This document shows positions 35,075 to 44,128 of a stretch of DNA of 64,000 nucleotides, piece after piece; the first letter of the stretch is position 1, and every line of letters starts with the position of its first letter. The translations under genes were made by a program, and so were the position numbers. This DNA is from Rhizobiales bacterium TMED25 (GTDB lineage Bacteria; Pseudomonadota; Alphaproteobacteria; Rhizobiales; TMED25), in contig NHCE01000007.1 in the NCBI GenBank assembly GCA_002168075.1, positions 1 through 64,000 of the forward strand. Direction: 5' to 3'. A model generated the notes under the pieces. That model saw only the letters and a list, made by a program, of their open reading frames with translations, did not search any database and had not been told where the DNA came from.

Positions 35075-35347
35075 ATGGCTAAAGAGGAATTACTTGAGTT
35101 AGAAGGTGTAGTGACAGATGTCCTTCCAGATGCGCGTTTCAGAGTTATGTTAGATAATGAACACGAGATTGTCGCTTACACGGCGGGAAAAATGAAAAAA
35201 CATAGAATAAGGACTTTAATTGGTGACAAAGTTACTGTTGAAATGACGCCTTATGACCTTGATAAAGGCAGAATAATATTTAGACATAAAGATGAGAAGG
35301 CTCCAGCTACTAGATCACAAGCAAGAAAGAACTTTCGTAGAAGATAA
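35075..35347 (+). CDS. infA: Translation initiation factor IF-1
   Basis: IF-1 blocks the ribosomal A site during initiation. The OB fold runs from [18 protein letters not shown] to [11 protein letters not shown], nearly identical to alphaproteobacterial IF-1. A basic tail of about 18 residues follows ([11 protein letters not shown] at the end), making 90 residues where 72 is typical. It is the only core gene inside the 26-kb catabolic region. Ribosome site before the ATG is weak (GAGTGAG). Confidence 0.95.
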   Translation: MAKEELLELEGVVTDVLPDARFRVMLDNEHEIVAYTAGKMKKHRIRTLIGDKVTVEMTPYDLDKGRIIFRHKDEKAPATRSQARKNFRRR

Positions 35348-35410
35348 TCACTCTGCATAATTTAGTCATGGCGACTGTTCTTAAAAATGAAACAAGGAAA
35401 TAAATGAAAA

Positions 35411-36319
35411 ATGTATGATGGTCCCATTATTGATACTCACCATCATATTTGGATTGTAAAAAACTATCCTTGGCTCACAGCAGCACCTTCTCCTAAAATC
35501 TTTGGTTCAAGTTATGAATTATTACGACACGATTATTTAGTAAATGACCTTATCAAAGACTTTGGTGGGAATAATATTGTAAAGTCAGTTCATGAGCAGG
35601 CCCATTATAATCCTCCCGATCATATAGGAGAAACTAAATGGTTGCAAAGCATTGCAGACCAAAATAGCTATCCAAACGGAATAGTAGGTTATGCTGATAT
35701 TAGTGCATCTGATATCGCTTGTGTTCTTGATGGTCACATTAAATACCCAAATTTTAGAGGTATAAGACAAGTTGTTGCTTGGCATCCATCGAAGCCTGAA
35801 TGGCAGATTGTTGATAGACCAGACTATTGTCTCTCAAAGAAATTTCACCTTGGTCTAGAACAACTCGAAATTCGTGGTTTACATTTTGAACTACAAGGTT
35901 TTCCTAATCAATTTAATTTCTTTTCGAAATTAATAACGAGCCATCAAAGCTTACGGTTCTGTTTGGTGCATGGAGGATTGCTAGTCGGTGATGACGAGGT
36001 TAATTTTGATGAATGGCGAAGAGGTATAGAAATGCTATCACAATTCAAAAACCTTTATGTTAAATGTTCTGGATTAAATGTGTTGAATTGGACTAACAAT
36101 CCGAGATCTTTAGAAGCAATTACAAGACAATATAATGCAATAATTGATATGTTTGGCGCTGAGAGATGTTTTTTTGGGAGTAATTTTCCAGTAGAAAAAA
36201 TAAAAATTAGCTACGATACTGTTATTAAATTATGCAAATTGGCCCTCATTGAACGAACAGAGTCAGAGGTTCGAGCATTTTTTCATGATAGCGCCGACGA
36301 TTTTTATAGATTAACTTAG
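35411..36319 (+). CDS. Amidohydrolase, 2-pyrone-4,6-dicarboxylate lactonase-like
   Basis: A 302-residue PF04909 hydrolase. It begins with IIDTHHHIW (His10 and His12 as metal ligands), holds RGIRQVVAWHPSKPEW, CLVHGG and FGSNFPVEK with the later active-site residues. Family members hydrolyse lactones or related ring products. The best-placed ribosome site (AGGA at 35395-35398) is only 5 bases from an ATG at 35404 that opens a four-codon frame (MKNV) overlapping this start, so translation may depend on re-initiation. It is convergent with the EamA gene. Confidence 0.8.
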   Translation: MYDGPIIDTHHHIWIVKNYPWLTAAPSPKIFGSSYELLRHDYLVNDLIKDFGGNNIVKSVHEQAHYNPPDHIGETKWLQSIADQNSYPNGIVGYADISASDIACVLDGHIKYPNFRGIRQVVAWHPSKPEWQIVDRPDYCLSKKFHLGLEQLEIRGLHFELQGFPNQFNFFSKLITSHQSLRFCLVHGGLLVGDDEVNFDEWRRGIEMLSQFKNLYVKCSGLNVLNWTNNPRSLEAITRQYNAIIDMFGAERCFFGSNFPVEKIKISYDTVIKLCKLALIERTESEVRAFFHDSADDFYRLT

Positions 36320-36346
36320 ACAAAGAAATTACTCTCGTCATTTTTT

Positions 36347-37240
36347 TTACAAAATATTTTTCTTTTCATAGTTAGCCAAGATAACAGCTACTACAATACA
36401 TAAAAAACCAAATAATATTTTTGAAGATATTGGCTCATGCAGGATGATTGCACCTAAAATTATTGACCACAGCGGATTAAATCCAACAGTCATCGATACA
36501 CCTGTTGGACTCGACATTATAATCGCCTGCTGAAAAATATATTGCATAAGAGCGACACCTGGAATTGCTAAAATTAATAATACCATCCATCCATGCGCAT
36601 CAAAGGACAGCGATCCACTCAGCGGGTTTCCAAAAAATAACGCTAAGAATAGCATCATTGAGGAACCTATCAGCATTGGCCATACTGCAAATGTATAAGT
36701 ACCATATTTTATTATTAAATTTCTAGATTTAACTAGATATAACGAGTTGAAAAAAGCTGCAGTAAACATCAGAAAATCACCCATTAGAGCATTTGGAGCT
36801 TCATCGCCAATTTTATCACTTAATGTCACAGATATACCGGCAATTGCTATGAACATTGCTAAAACTTTAAATAGGTTTGTTCGCTCAGTACCCAATATCA
36901 AACCGAGAATAAGCGTAATTATTGGCTGAGCTGTAAATACAATAGCACCCCTAGCTGCGGTTGTATGTTCCAATCCAGCAGCAAATGCGATAGGAAAAGC
37001 AACATAAAAAGAAAAAGATAAAAATAATATAGCTTTCCAATCTGCTATCTCTAGGGGTTTTAGCTTTTTAATTATGGCAAATATGAGAAATAATACAATT
37101 CCTCCAATAAAATATCTAGCACCCGGCAATGAGAATGCATCACTCTCTGGCATAAGATATCTTGTTAGGACTACAGTCATTCCTCCAAGCGATGCTGATG
37201 TTGATGCAAGTATTGCACCTAAATAATTTCTACTTATCAT
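36347..37240 (-). CDS. EamA (DMT) family transporter
   Basis: A 297-residue inner-membrane protein with ten hydrophobic helices in two similar halves; GLEHTTAARGAIVFTAQPIITLILGLILGTE closes the first EamA repeat and PTGVSMTVGFNPLWSIILGAIILHE the second. Members export amino acids, metabolites or drugs. It lies 41 bp after the FAD-dehydrogenase gene on the same strand and may share its transcript. Substrate unknown. Confidence 0.83.
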   Translation of the reverse strand: MISRNYLGAILASTSASLGGMTVVLTRYLMPESDAFSLPGARYFIGGIVLFLIFAIIKKLKPLEIADWKAILFLSFSFYVAFPIAFAAGLEHTTAARGAIVFTAQPIITLILGLILGTERTNLFKVLAMFIAIAGISVTLSDKIGDEAPNALMGDFLMFTAAFFNSLYLVKSRNLIIKYGTYTFAVWPMLIGSSMMLFLALFFGNPLSGSLSFDAHGWMVLLILAIPGVALMQYIFQQAIIMSSPTGVSMTVGFNPLWSIILGAIILHEPISSKILFGFLCIVVAVILANYEKKNIL

Positions 37241-37281
37241 ATTTTATTCAATAATTCGTGTTTGTAGATAATTTCTTAAAA

Positions 37282-38712
37282 TTATAAAACTTTACCTGGA
37301 TTGATGATATTTTTTGGGTCTAATAATGATTTGATATCTTTCATTATTTGTAATTCAACTTTATCTTTATATTTTAGCATTTGTTTCTTTTTAATTATAC
37401 CAACCCCATGTTCTGCTGCAAAACTACCTCCAAAACTATTTACTGATCCGTATACTATTTCACGAATATCTGAGGTTTTTTCTTCAAATAGTTTCTCAGG
37501 ATAGTTTTCAGGCGGACATACATTATAGTGGATATTACCATCACCAATATGCCCATAGGGGACCGGTCTAACATTTGGAATAAATTCTCTTAATTTATTT
37601 CCGGTAGTTTCAATAAATTCAGGGACTGATGAAATTGGAACGGATACATCGTGTTTTATTTCTCCGCCAAGTTTTGGCTGATGCTCAACAATTGCTTTTC
37701 TTATTTTCCAGATATTATTTGTTTGGGAGATGGAGTTTGCTATCACTGCATCATTTACACTGCCCACCTCAATGGCTTTTTGAAGGGCTCGCTGCATTAT
37801 ATCATGGGCGTTATCATTATTTTTTGTATCAGAAAACTCAACTATCACATTCCATTGCTCTCTTTTACTGAGCGGTTCAGTGATATTATCCCCAAACTCT
37901 TTTGCTATATGAAGTCCAATATCAGGGATTAACTCATACGAAGTTAAAAGATCTCCGGCAAATTCTTTCAGCGTCTCGAGAAGCTTAACGGTTGACTCTA
38001 AATCTTTCAAAGATGCAAATCCTGTAACCTTATTCTCAATTTTTGGAAATAGTCGCAAACTTGCTGCAGTAATTATTCCAAGCGTTCCCTCAGCCCCCAT
38101 GAAAATATGCTTTATAGCATATCCCGTATTATCTTTTCTTAATCTTTTTAGGCTGTTAACAACCCTACCATCTGCGAGAACTACTTCTATCCCTAAAACC
38201 AAATCTCTCATATTACCATATTTTAAAACTGATATTCCACCTGCATTTGTTGATATATTACCTCCGATGGTGCAAGAGCCTTCTGACCCAATGCTAAGAG
38301 GGAAATGCCTTGAGACATTCTTTGCTGCCTCATGAATTTCGCTTAATATGCACCCTGATTGGACTGTAATAGTGTAATCATTTGGATTTGTTTCTATGAT
38401 TTTATTCATCTTTCTCAAGCTTAGAATAATTTCACCATCTGGAATGCCAGCAGCAACAGAACCGGTATTTCCGCCTTGTGGTACCAGTGCAATATTTTCA
38501 GTTGAGCATAATTTGGCTATTTTAGATATCTGCTCGGTATTTCTTGGAGTGATCATTAAAGGTGAGTTACCATGAAAATTACCAACCCAATCGATTAAAT
38601 AAGGTCCGATGGTATTCTGATCGGTAATAATATCTTTTTTATCAATGATCTTTTGGAGTTTACTGATAAAAGGTCCTACTTGCTTTTTTGATAGCTGCAT
38701 TTTTTTATTCAA
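37282..38712 (-). CDS. FAD-binding 2-hydroxyacid dehydrogenase (GlcD/D-lactate dehydrogenase family)
   Basis: A 476-residue flavoprotein. The FAD-binding PCMH domain shows PQGGNTGSVAAG and GSEGSCTIGGNISTNAGG; the C-terminal FAD-oxidase domain shows PVPYGHIGDGNIHYN with the metal-binding His residues, and SFAAEHGVG near the end. It oxidises D-2-hydroxy acids (D-lactate, glycolate or D-2-hydroxyglutarate). With the FMN enzyme at 20432 the region covers both hydroxyacid stereotypes. It starts just left of tRNA-Thr. Confidence 0.86.
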   Translation of the reverse strand: MNKKMQLSKKQVGPFISKLQKIIDKKDIITDQNTIGPYLIDWVGNFHGNSPLMITPRNTEQISKIAKLCSTENIALVPQGGNTGSVAAGIPDGEIILSLRKMNKIIETNPNDYTITVQSGCILSEIHEAAKNVSRHFPLSIGSEGSCTIGGNISTNAGGISVLKYGNMRDLVLGIEVVLADGRVVNSLKRLRKDNTGYAIKHIFMGAEGTLGIITAASLRLFPKIENKVTGFASLKDLESTVKLLETLKEFAGDLLTSYELIPDIGLHIAKEFGDNITEPLSKREQWNVIVEFSDTKNNDNAHDIMQRALQKAIEVGSVNDAVIANSISQTNNIWKIRKAIVEHQPKLGGEIKHDVSVPISSVPEFIETTGNKLREFIPNVRPVPYGHIGDGNIHYNVCPPENYPEKLFEEKTSDIREIVYGSVNSFGGSFAAEHGVGIIKKKQMLKYKDKVELQIMKDIKSLLDPKNIINPGKVL

Positions 38713-38724
38713 TTGAATTTTTTA

Positions 38725-38800
38725 TGGTGCCGGCTGAGAGATTTGAACTCCCGACCTACTGATTACAAATCAGCCGCTCTACCAACTGAGCTAAGCCGGC
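38725..38800 (-). tRNA. tRNA-Thr(TGT)
   Basis: The minus strand folds as a full cloverleaf: acceptor GCCGGCT pairing with AGCCGGC, D-arm with TAGCTCAGTTGGTAGAGC, anticodon loop TTTGTAA (anticodon TGT at 38765-38767), T-arm with GTTCAAAT, discriminator A and encoded CCA. Confidence 0.95.
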
Positions 38801-38880
38801 ACATAGTTGAAAATTATTTTAATATTTAAATCAAAAAAATAAATATTGAAAGTAAATTATTGAATAATAGTCGGATTAAT

Positions 38881-38907
38881 AATAAAAAGTCTATCTCAAT
38901 TTTGAGA
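38881..38907 (-). terminator. Intrinsic terminator of rlmB
   Basis: TCTCA (38894-38898) pairs with TGAGA (38903-38907) around a 4-base loop; on the minus strand a run including CTTTTTATT follows. It lies 23 bp past the rlmB stop. The stem is short, so moderate confidence. Confidence 0.45.
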
Positions 38908-38929
38908 GGACTCAAAAAATTAGTCTAGT

Positions 38930-39655
38930 TTAATAATTTTCTGTAATTTTATTTAGAGTGACTCCAATTGCTACAGATACATTAAGACTTTTAATCTTTC
39001 CAATTGTGTTTAACTTATAGATTTCATGACACTTACTTTTTGTGAGGTTTCGGATACCCCTACCTTCATCACCGAAAATCAATACAAATTTATCATTCTT
39101 TCCAAAATTCATATCATCTATACTTGATGCTGCATCACTATCAAATCCAATTAACCAAAAATTATTTTTCTTCAAAGTTTCCAGCATATTTGATAAATTT
39201 TTAGCAGATACTATATTTACGTATTCAAGCCCCCCAGAGGATGATTTGGCAATAAGGCCTTCGTCGAGCTGCTCAAATCTATGTGTTGTTATTATTGTTG
39301 AAAAACCAAAAGCTACAGCTGTTCTAATGATTGCACCTATGTTCCGTGGGTCAGAAATATTATCTAGCATTATTATATTTTCTATATTGTCTAGCATGTT
39401 GCTGTCAAAAGTGATTAATTTTTTTGGACCACATAATAACATTATTCCTTGGTGTACAGCTCCTTGCGGAAGTTCTCTCGATAGTTCTTTTGTTGTTATT
39501 ATTTCGTAATTGAATTTTTCAAGATTGAGATCTTCCAGTAGAATGATTTTTTGTCTTGCATTTTCTGTTAAGAATATTTTTTTAATACTCCTTTCGGAGT
39601 TGGCTAGAGCGTGAATGGTAGCATGAAAACCATATAATTTTATAAAATTTGTCAT
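38930..39655 (-). CDS. rlmB: 23S rRNA (guanosine-2'-O-)-methyltransferase, TrmH/SpoU family
   Basis: A 241-residue SAM-dependent 2'-O-ribose methyltransferase, most likely for G2251 of 23S rRNA. SpoU motifs are LDNISDPRNIGAIIRTAVAFG, FVLIFGDEGRGI and LNVSVAIGV at the C-terminus, forming the trefoil knot. The N-terminal part (YGFHATIHAL) is the RNA-binding domain. It stands divergent from tRNA-Tyr, the usual alphaproteobacterial place of this gene. The assignment to RlmB rather than another SpoU enzyme rests on this context. Confidence 0.85.
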   Translation of the reverse strand: MTNFIKLYGFHATIHALANSERSIKKIFLTENARQKIILLEDLNLEKFNYEIITTKELSRELPQGAVHQGIMLLCGPKKLITFDSNMLDNIENIIMLDNISDPRNIGAIIRTAVAFGFSTIITTHRFEQLDEGLIAKSSSGGLEYVNIVSAKNLSNMLETLKKNNFWLIGFDSDAASSIDDMNFGKNDKFVLIFGDEGRGIRNLTKSKCHEIYKLNTIGKIKSLNVSVAIGVTLNKITENY

Positions 39656-39755
39656 AAGAAATGATTACCTCTAGATTTTTATATATCTTTGGTGTAAACG
39701 TGTATAGTAATTATTAAGGTTTTGATCTTGCATCACCTTATGGGCAACTATTTAC

Positions 39756-39840
39756 GGAGGGGTGCCCGAGTGGTTAAAGGGGACGGGCTGTAAACCCGTT
39801 GGCTTAGCCTACGTTGGTTCAAATCCAACTCCCTCCACCA
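39756..39840 (+). tRNA. tRNA-Tyr(GTA)
   Basis: 85-nt class II tRNA. Acceptor GGAGGGG pairs with TCCCTCC, D-arm TGCCCGAGTGGTTAAAGGGG, anticodon loop CTGTAAA (GTA), a long variable arm, T-arm GTTGG-TTCAAAT-CCAAC and encoded CCA. Confidence 0.96.
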
Positions 39841-39858
39841 TTTTTGTTTATGGATCAT

Positions 39859-39932
39859 GCGGGTGTAGCTCAAAGGTAGAGCAGCAGCCTTCCAAGCTGA
39901 GGACGAGGGTTCGATTCCCTTCACCCGCTCCA
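39859..39932 (+). tRNA. tRNA-Gly(TCC)
   Basis: 74-nt cloverleaf 18 bp after tRNA-Tyr. Acceptor GCGGGTG pairs with CACCCGC, anticodon loop CTTCCAA (TCC), T-arm with GGTTCGATTCC, encoded CCA. Co-transcribed with tRNA-Tyr and probably tuf. Confidence 0.96.
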
Positions 39933-39977
39933 ATAATAAAAATAATTACTTTATGTGATTTTTTTGTAGATTTTTTA

Positions 39978-40011
39978 AAATATTCAATTATATATGTAAA
40001 TATTCAATTAT
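39978..40011 (+). repeat. Two copies of AAATATTCAATTAT upstream of tuf
   Basis: The 14-mer occurs at 39978-39991 and 39998-40011, a period of 20 bp (two helical turns). It lies 20 bp before a TATAAT box (40032-40037) ahead of tuf. It may be an activator-binding or UP-like element; role inferred. Confidence 0.35.
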
Positions 40012-40067
40012 TTGTAACAAAAAATCATATATATAATGATTAAAAAACTATTAGGTTAGGAACTAAC

Positions 40068-41258
40068 ATGGCTAAAGAAAAGTTTGATCGCAGTAAACCA
40101 CATTGTAATATTGGAACAATTGGTCACGTTGATCATGGGAAAACAACATTAACGGCTGCAATTACAAAAGTATTATCAGAATCCGGTGGAGCAGAATTCT
40201 CTGCCTATGATGCAATTGATAAAGCCCCAGAGGAAAAAGCAAGGGGCATTACAATATCAACTGCCCATGTAGAATACACCACAGATGCTCGTCACTATGC
40301 ACACGTAGACTGTCCCGGTCATGCTGACTATGTCAAAAATATGATAACTGGTGCTGCACAAATGGATGGAGCCATATTGGTTGTTAATGCTGCAGATGGT
40401 CCAATGCCACAAACTCGAGAGCACATTCTGCTGGCAAGACAAGTTGGTGTTCCAGCGCTTGTAGTCTATTTAAACAAAGTTGATCAAGTGGATGACGACG
40501 AATTACTAGATTTGGTTGAAATGGAAGTAAGAGAACTTTTGAGTTCTTATGAATTCCCTGGTGATGATATTCCTATCATAAAGGGCTCAGCACTTGCAGC
40601 CTTAGAATCAAAAAATGATGAAATTGGAAAGAATTCTATAATGGAGCTGATGGCAGCGGTAGACTCATACATACCTCAGCCTGACAGACCAAAAGATCAG
40701 CCATTCCTAATGCCAATTGAAGATGTATTTTCAATCTCTGGAAGAGGTACAGTTGTTACAGGAAGAGTTGAGCGTGGGATTATAAATGTAGGTGAAGAAA
40801 TAGAAATTGTTGGTATCAAAGATACTACAAAAACAACCTGTACAGGAGTTGAGATGTTTAGAAAGCTTCTAGACCAAGGTGAAGCCGGCGATAATGTTGG
40901 CGTTTTACTGAGAGGTACAAAAAGAGAAGAAGTTGAAAGAGGTCAAGTCCTTGCTAAGCCAGGATCGATTACTCCACACGCAAAATTTAAAGCAAATGCA
41001 TATATTCTTACAAAAGATGAGGGTGGAAGGCATACACCATTCTTTAAAAATTATAGACCTCAGTTCTATTTCCGTACAACAGATGTGACAGGAATTGTAA
41101 ATCTTCCAGAAGGTACTGAAATGGTAATGCCTGGAGATAACATAGAAATGGATGTCGAACTAATTAACCCAATCGGAATGGAAGAAAATTTAAGATTTGC
41201 TATTCGAGAAGGTGGAAGAACCGTCGGTGCAGGTGTTGTATCGAAAATAACTAAATAG
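40068..41258 (+). CDS. tuf: Elongation factor Tu
   Basis: GTPase of 396 residues that brings aminoacyl-tRNA to the ribosome. The P-loop is GHVDHGKTT (residues 19-27), followed by [12 protein letters not shown] and NKVD. Domains 2 and 3 are complete, ending [13 protein letters not shown]. It lies between tRNA-Gly and tRNA-Trp, the first of the two tuf positions found in many Alphaproteobacteria. The second position, between fusA and rpsJ, is empty here, so this may be the only copy. Confidence 0.98.
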   Translation: MAKEKFDRSKPHCNIGTIGHVDHGKTTLTAAITKVLSESGGAEFSAYDAIDKAPEEKARGITISTAHVEYTTDARHYAHVDCPGHADYVKNMITGAAQMDGAILVVNAADGPMPQTREHILLARQVGVPALVVYLNKVDQVDDDELLDLVEMEVRELLSSYEFPGDDIPIIKGSALAALESKNDEIGKNSIMELMAAVDSYIPQPDRPKDQPFLMPIEDVFSISGRGTVVTGRVERGIINVGEEIEIVGIKDTTKTTCTGVEMFRKLLDQGEAGDNVGVLLRGTKREEVERGQVLAKPGSITPHAKFKANAYILTKDEGGRHTPFFKNYRPQFYFRTTDVTGIVNLPEGTEMVMPGDNIEMDVELINPIGMEENLRFAIREGGRTVGAGVVSKITK

Positions 41259-41295
41259 GGAATAAAGACTGGCACTCCAGCCATCTAAATTATAC

Positions 41296-41371
41296 AGGAG
41301 TGTAGCTCAACTGGCAGAGCGTCGGTCTCCAAAACCGAAGGTTGGGGGTTCGACTCCCTCCACTCCTGCCA
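41296..41371 (+). tRNA. tRNA-Trp(CCA)
   Basis: 76-nt cloverleaf between tuf and secE. Acceptor AGGAGTG pairs with CACTCCT, D-arm TAGCTCAACTGGCAGAGC, anticodon loop CTCCAAA (CCA), T-arm GGGGGTTCGACTCCCTC, encoded CCA. Confidence 0.96.
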
Positions 41372-41416
41372 GAAAGATGCATGAATAAGTAATTTTAAAA
41401 AGAGTTCTATTATAAA

Positions 41417-41605
41417 ATGAAACCTATTAGATATTTACAAGAAATAAAGTCTGAGATCACAAAGGTGACATGGCCAACGAGACGTGAAACAACAGTTACA
41501 TCTCTTATGGTACTTATCTTTGTTTTTGTGGCTGCAATCTTCTTCTTAATATCAGATAGAATTTTAAGCTGGATTGTTGCTTTAATTTTAGGTATTGGGG
41601 GCTAA
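41417..41605 (+). CDS. secE: Protein translocase subunit SecE
   Basis: A 62-residue essential SecYEG subunit. The amphipathic part EIKSEITKVTWPTRRETTVTS is followed by one membrane helix (about residues 33-57). This is the short single-helix form. It follows tRNA-Trp by 45 bp and precedes nusG by 5 bp. Confidence 0.95.
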   Translation: MKPIRYLQEIKSEITKVTWPTRRETTVTSLMVLIFVFVAAIFFLISDRILSWIVALILGIGG

Positions 41606-41610
41606 AATTT

Positions 41611-42141
41611 ATGTCGCATAATTGGTATATTGTACATGCATACTCTAACTTTGAAAAACAAGTCGCAGCATCTATCAAAGAGCAAGCCATATTGCATGGT
41701 ATAGAGGATCATTTTAGCGAAATATTAGTCCCTACTGAAGACGTTGTTCAAGTTCGGAAAGGACGCAAAGTACAATCAGAGAGAAAATTTTTTCCAGGAT
41801 ATGTGCTCGTTAAAATGGAAATGAATGACGAGTCATATCATTTGGTAAAAAAAACAAACAAGGTCACAGGGTTTCTAGGCTCTCAAAGTAGGCCAATCCC
41901 AATCACCAAAGACGAAGTTTCAAGAATAATGACACAAGTTGAAGAGGGTGTTGATGGTCCAATTTCATCTATGACTTTTGAAATTGGTGAACAAGTAAGA
42001 GTCGCAGATGGACCTTTCGCATCTTTTAGTGGAATGGTAGAAGAGGTTGATGTTGAAAGATCTAGACTAAAAGTAGCAGTATCAATTTTTGGTCGACCAA
42101 CACCAGTTGAGTTAGAGTATAATCAGGTTGAAAAATTATAA
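41611..42141 (+). CDS. nusG: Transcription termination/antitermination protein NusG
   Basis: A 176-residue elongation factor that binds RNA polymerase and links it to ribosome or Rho. The NGN domain starts NWYIVHAYSNFEKQVA and contains RKFFPGYVLVKMEM; the KOW domain is GEQVRVADGPFASFSGMVEEV. Normal length. It lies 5 bp after secE. Confidence 0.97.
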   Translation: MSHNWYIVHAYSNFEKQVAASIKEQAILHGIEDHFSEILVPTEDVVQVRKGRKVQSERKFFPGYVLVKMEMNDESYHLVKKTNKVTGFLGSQSRPIPITKDEVSRIMTQVEEGVDGPISSMTFEIGEQVRVADGPFASFSGMVEEVDVERSRLKVAVSIFGRPTPVELEYNQVEKL

Positions 42142-42151
42142 TAAATTGATT

Positions 42152-42177
42152 TTACACTTAATCTATGTAATGTGTAA
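42152..42177 (+). terminator. Weak hairpin between nusG and rplK
   Basis: TTACAC (42152-42157) and GTGTAA (42172-42177) can pair around a 14-base loop, followed by TTTTATT. It may be a weak attenuator or part of the rplKA leader. Confidence 0.25.
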
Positions 42178-42202
42178 TTTTATTGAAATATAGGAATAGA
42201 AA

Positions 42203-42631
42203 ATGGCAAAGAAAATTAGTGGTTATTTAAAACTTCAAGTACCAGCAGGGAAAGCAGCTCCAGCTCCACCAATCGGGCCTGCACTAGGTCAAAGAGGCCT
42301 GAATATTATGGAATTCTGTAAAGCATTTAATGCGGCAACACAAGATTTTGAACCCGAAATGCCAATACCTACTCTGATTACCATATACGCAGACAAGTCA
42401 TTTTCTTTTACAACAAAAACACCACCAGCGTCATTTCTTTTGCGAAAAGCGGCCAATTTGCCAAAAGGAGGCTCAACCCCAGGGAGAGAAATTGCAGGAC
42501 AGGTTACAAAGAATCAAATTATTGAAATCGCTGAACAAAAAATGAAAGACTTGAATGCAAATACTATTGAACAAGCTTCAAAAATTATAGAAGGTTCAGC
42601 CCGTTCAATGGGCTTGGAAGTAAAGGATTGA
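42203..42631 (+). CDS. rplK: 50S ribosomal protein L11
   Basis: A 142-residue protein of the GTPase centre. [26 protein letters not shown] is the N-terminal domain start and the C-terminal RNA-binding domain follows. Normal length, AGGAA ribosome site upstream. First of rplK-rplA. Confidence 0.97.
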   Translation: MAKKISGYLKLQVPAGKAAPAPPIGPALGQRGLNIMEFCKAFNAATQDFEPEMPIPTLITIYADKSFSFTTKTPPASFLLRKAANLPKGGSTPGREIAGQVTKNQIIEIAEQKMKDLNANTIEQASKIIEGSARSMGLEVKD

Positions 42632-42641
42632 GGATAATAAA

Positions 42642-43337
42642 ATGGTAAAATTAGGAAAAAGATTTAAAGAAATATCCGAAAGTGTAGATTCTCTAAAAAT
42701 ATATGAGATTGATGAGGCGATTAAATTAGTTAAAAATAATGCGAAGGCGAAATTTAATGAGACCATTGAAATTGTTTTCAATTTAGGGGTTGACCCTAAA
42801 CAAGCTGATCAAATGGTGAGGGGCGTCGTTAAGTTACCTGAGGGTACAGGAAAAGAAGTAAGAGTTGCAGTGTTTGCGCGGGATGTTAAAGCAAAAGAGG
42901 CAAAAGATGCTGGGGCGGATATAGTAGGAGATGATGATCTAGCGGAGACTGTAAAAACTGGTAAATTTGAATTCGATAGAGTTATATCAACGCCAGATAT
43001 GATGGCAGTAGTCGGGCAACTTGGAAAAATATTAGGGCCAAGAGGTTTAATGCCAAATCCAAAACTCGGAACCGTTACTGATGATGTTGAAACAGCTATT
43101 AAAAATATAAAAGGTGGTTCGGTCGAATATAGAGTTGAGAAGGCTGGAATAATTCATGCTGGTATAGGCAAAGCTGATTTCACAAATGGGGCTATCAAAA
43201 ATAATATAAAAGCAATATGGGATGCAATTTTATCAGCTAAACCATCAGGGGCAAAGGGGTCCTACATCAAAGGGGTAACACTAACATCTACAATGGGAGC
43301 TGGAGTGAAAGTTGATCCAGATTCCGTTATTAATTGA
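42642..43337 (+). CDS. rplA: 50S ribosomal protein L1
   Basis: A 231-residue L1-stalk protein and usually the autogenous repressor of rpl[15 protein letters not shown] and [16 protein letters not shown] are the family signatures. It lies 10 bp after rplK. Confidence 0.97.
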   Translation: MVKLGKRFKEISESVDSLKIYEIDEAIKLVKNNAKAKFNETIEIVFNLGVDPKQADQMVRGVVKLPEGTGKEVRVAVFARDVKAKEAKDAGADIVGDDDLAETVKTGKFEFDRVISTPDMMAVVGQLGKILGPRGLMPNPKLGTVTDDVETAIKNIKGGSVEYRVEKAGIIHAGIGKADFTNGAIKNNIKAIWDAILSAKPSGAKGSYIKGVTLTSTMGAGVKVDPDSVIN

Positions 43338-43360
43338 GTAACAAAAAAAATAAAATAATT

Positions 43361-43530
43361 AGACTTTACATTTAGGTCTAAAAAGCATAAACATATCATA
43401 CTTATGCTTGACCTGTCCAAGATTATAGGTGCGAAAGCTTAATTTCCTATATGAGACATTCGGGTTAATTCAAAATTTTTTTTTGAATTCCGACGCAGTT
43501 AGTAAAATTACTAAAGGGCAGGTAACATTG
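43361..43530 (+). ncRNA. L10 ribosomal protein leader (rplJL mRNA leader)
   Basis: The 230-bp rplA-rplJ gap contains several paired elements: a hairpin AAGCATAA (43383-43390) with TTATGCTT (43402-43409), a long-range helix ACCTGTCC (43411-43418) with GGGCAGGT (43516-43523), the kinked region AGGTGCGAAAGC, and a hairpin AATTCAAAA (43467-43475) with TTTTGAATT (43481-43489). This agrees with the L10 leader that binds L10-(L12)4 to repress rplJL translation. Exact ends are estimated. Confidence 0.8.
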
Positions 43531-43568
43531 GAGTTAAGCTCAAATGGAAACTGTAGAAGGAGAGAGCT

Positions 43569-44087
43569 GTGGATAGACAAGGAAAGCAAAATTTTGTAGC
43601 AAACTTAAAAGGTGTGTTTAGCAACTCATCTGTTGTAGTTGTTGCTCAAAATACTGGTCTTACCGTATCAGCAATGAACGATCTACGCAGTGAAATGCGT
43701 GAAGCGGGGGGGCATGTAAAGGTTGTAAAAAATAAATTAACCAAAATAGCTCTTGAAGGAACACCATTAGCAAGTATTGATGAATTCTTGAGTGGACCAT
43801 CAATGATTGTGTATTCGGATGATCCTGTAACTGCACCTAAAATAGCTATAAAGTTTGCTAAAGAAAACGAAAACTTTGTTGTGCTAGGTGGAGCTCTGCC
43901 CGAAAAGAAGATCGACCTTGGAGACGTAAAACAGTTAGCTAGCTTACCATCATTGGATGAATTAAGATCCAAAATTCTTGGATTAATAATGTCTCCTGCT
44001 GGAAACGTAGCTAGTTTACTAAATAAACCAAGTAGTAACATAGCCCAAGTTGTAAAAGCTTATTCAGATAAAAGTGAAGCAGCTTAA
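43569..44087 (+). CDS. rplJ: 50S ribosomal protein L10
   Basis: A 172-residue stalk base protein that carries the L7/L12 dimers and regulates its own operon via the leader upstream. It starts at a GTG (43569) after AAGGAGAGAG. VVVVAQNTGLTVSAMNDLR and VKVVKNKLTKIAL are typical. Normal length. Confidence 0.97.
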   Translation: MDRQGKQNFVANLKGVFSNSSVVVVAQNTGLTVSAMNDLRSEMREAGGHVKVVKNKLTKIALEGTPLASIDEFLSGPSMIVYSDDPVTAPKIAIKFAKENENFVVLGGALPEKKIDLGDVKQLASLPSLDELRSKILGLIMSPAGNVASLLNKPSSNIAQVVKAYSDKSEAA

Positions 44088-44128
44088 TTTTTTATTAACT
44101 AACGAAATAGATTTAAGGACAAAATAAA

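Noticed and set aside
38821-38847. AATATTTA/TAAATATT hairpin near tRNA-Thr
   Set aside because: Only A and T bases in AT-rich sequence; not better than chance.
39042-39509. 155-residue plus-strand frame inside rlmB
   Set aside because: The minus strand holds all SpoU motifs; the plus frame has no recognisable features.
39748-40043. Frames reading across tRNA-Tyr and tRNA-Gly on both strands
   Set aside because: They translate tRNA genes, a well-known source of false proteins.
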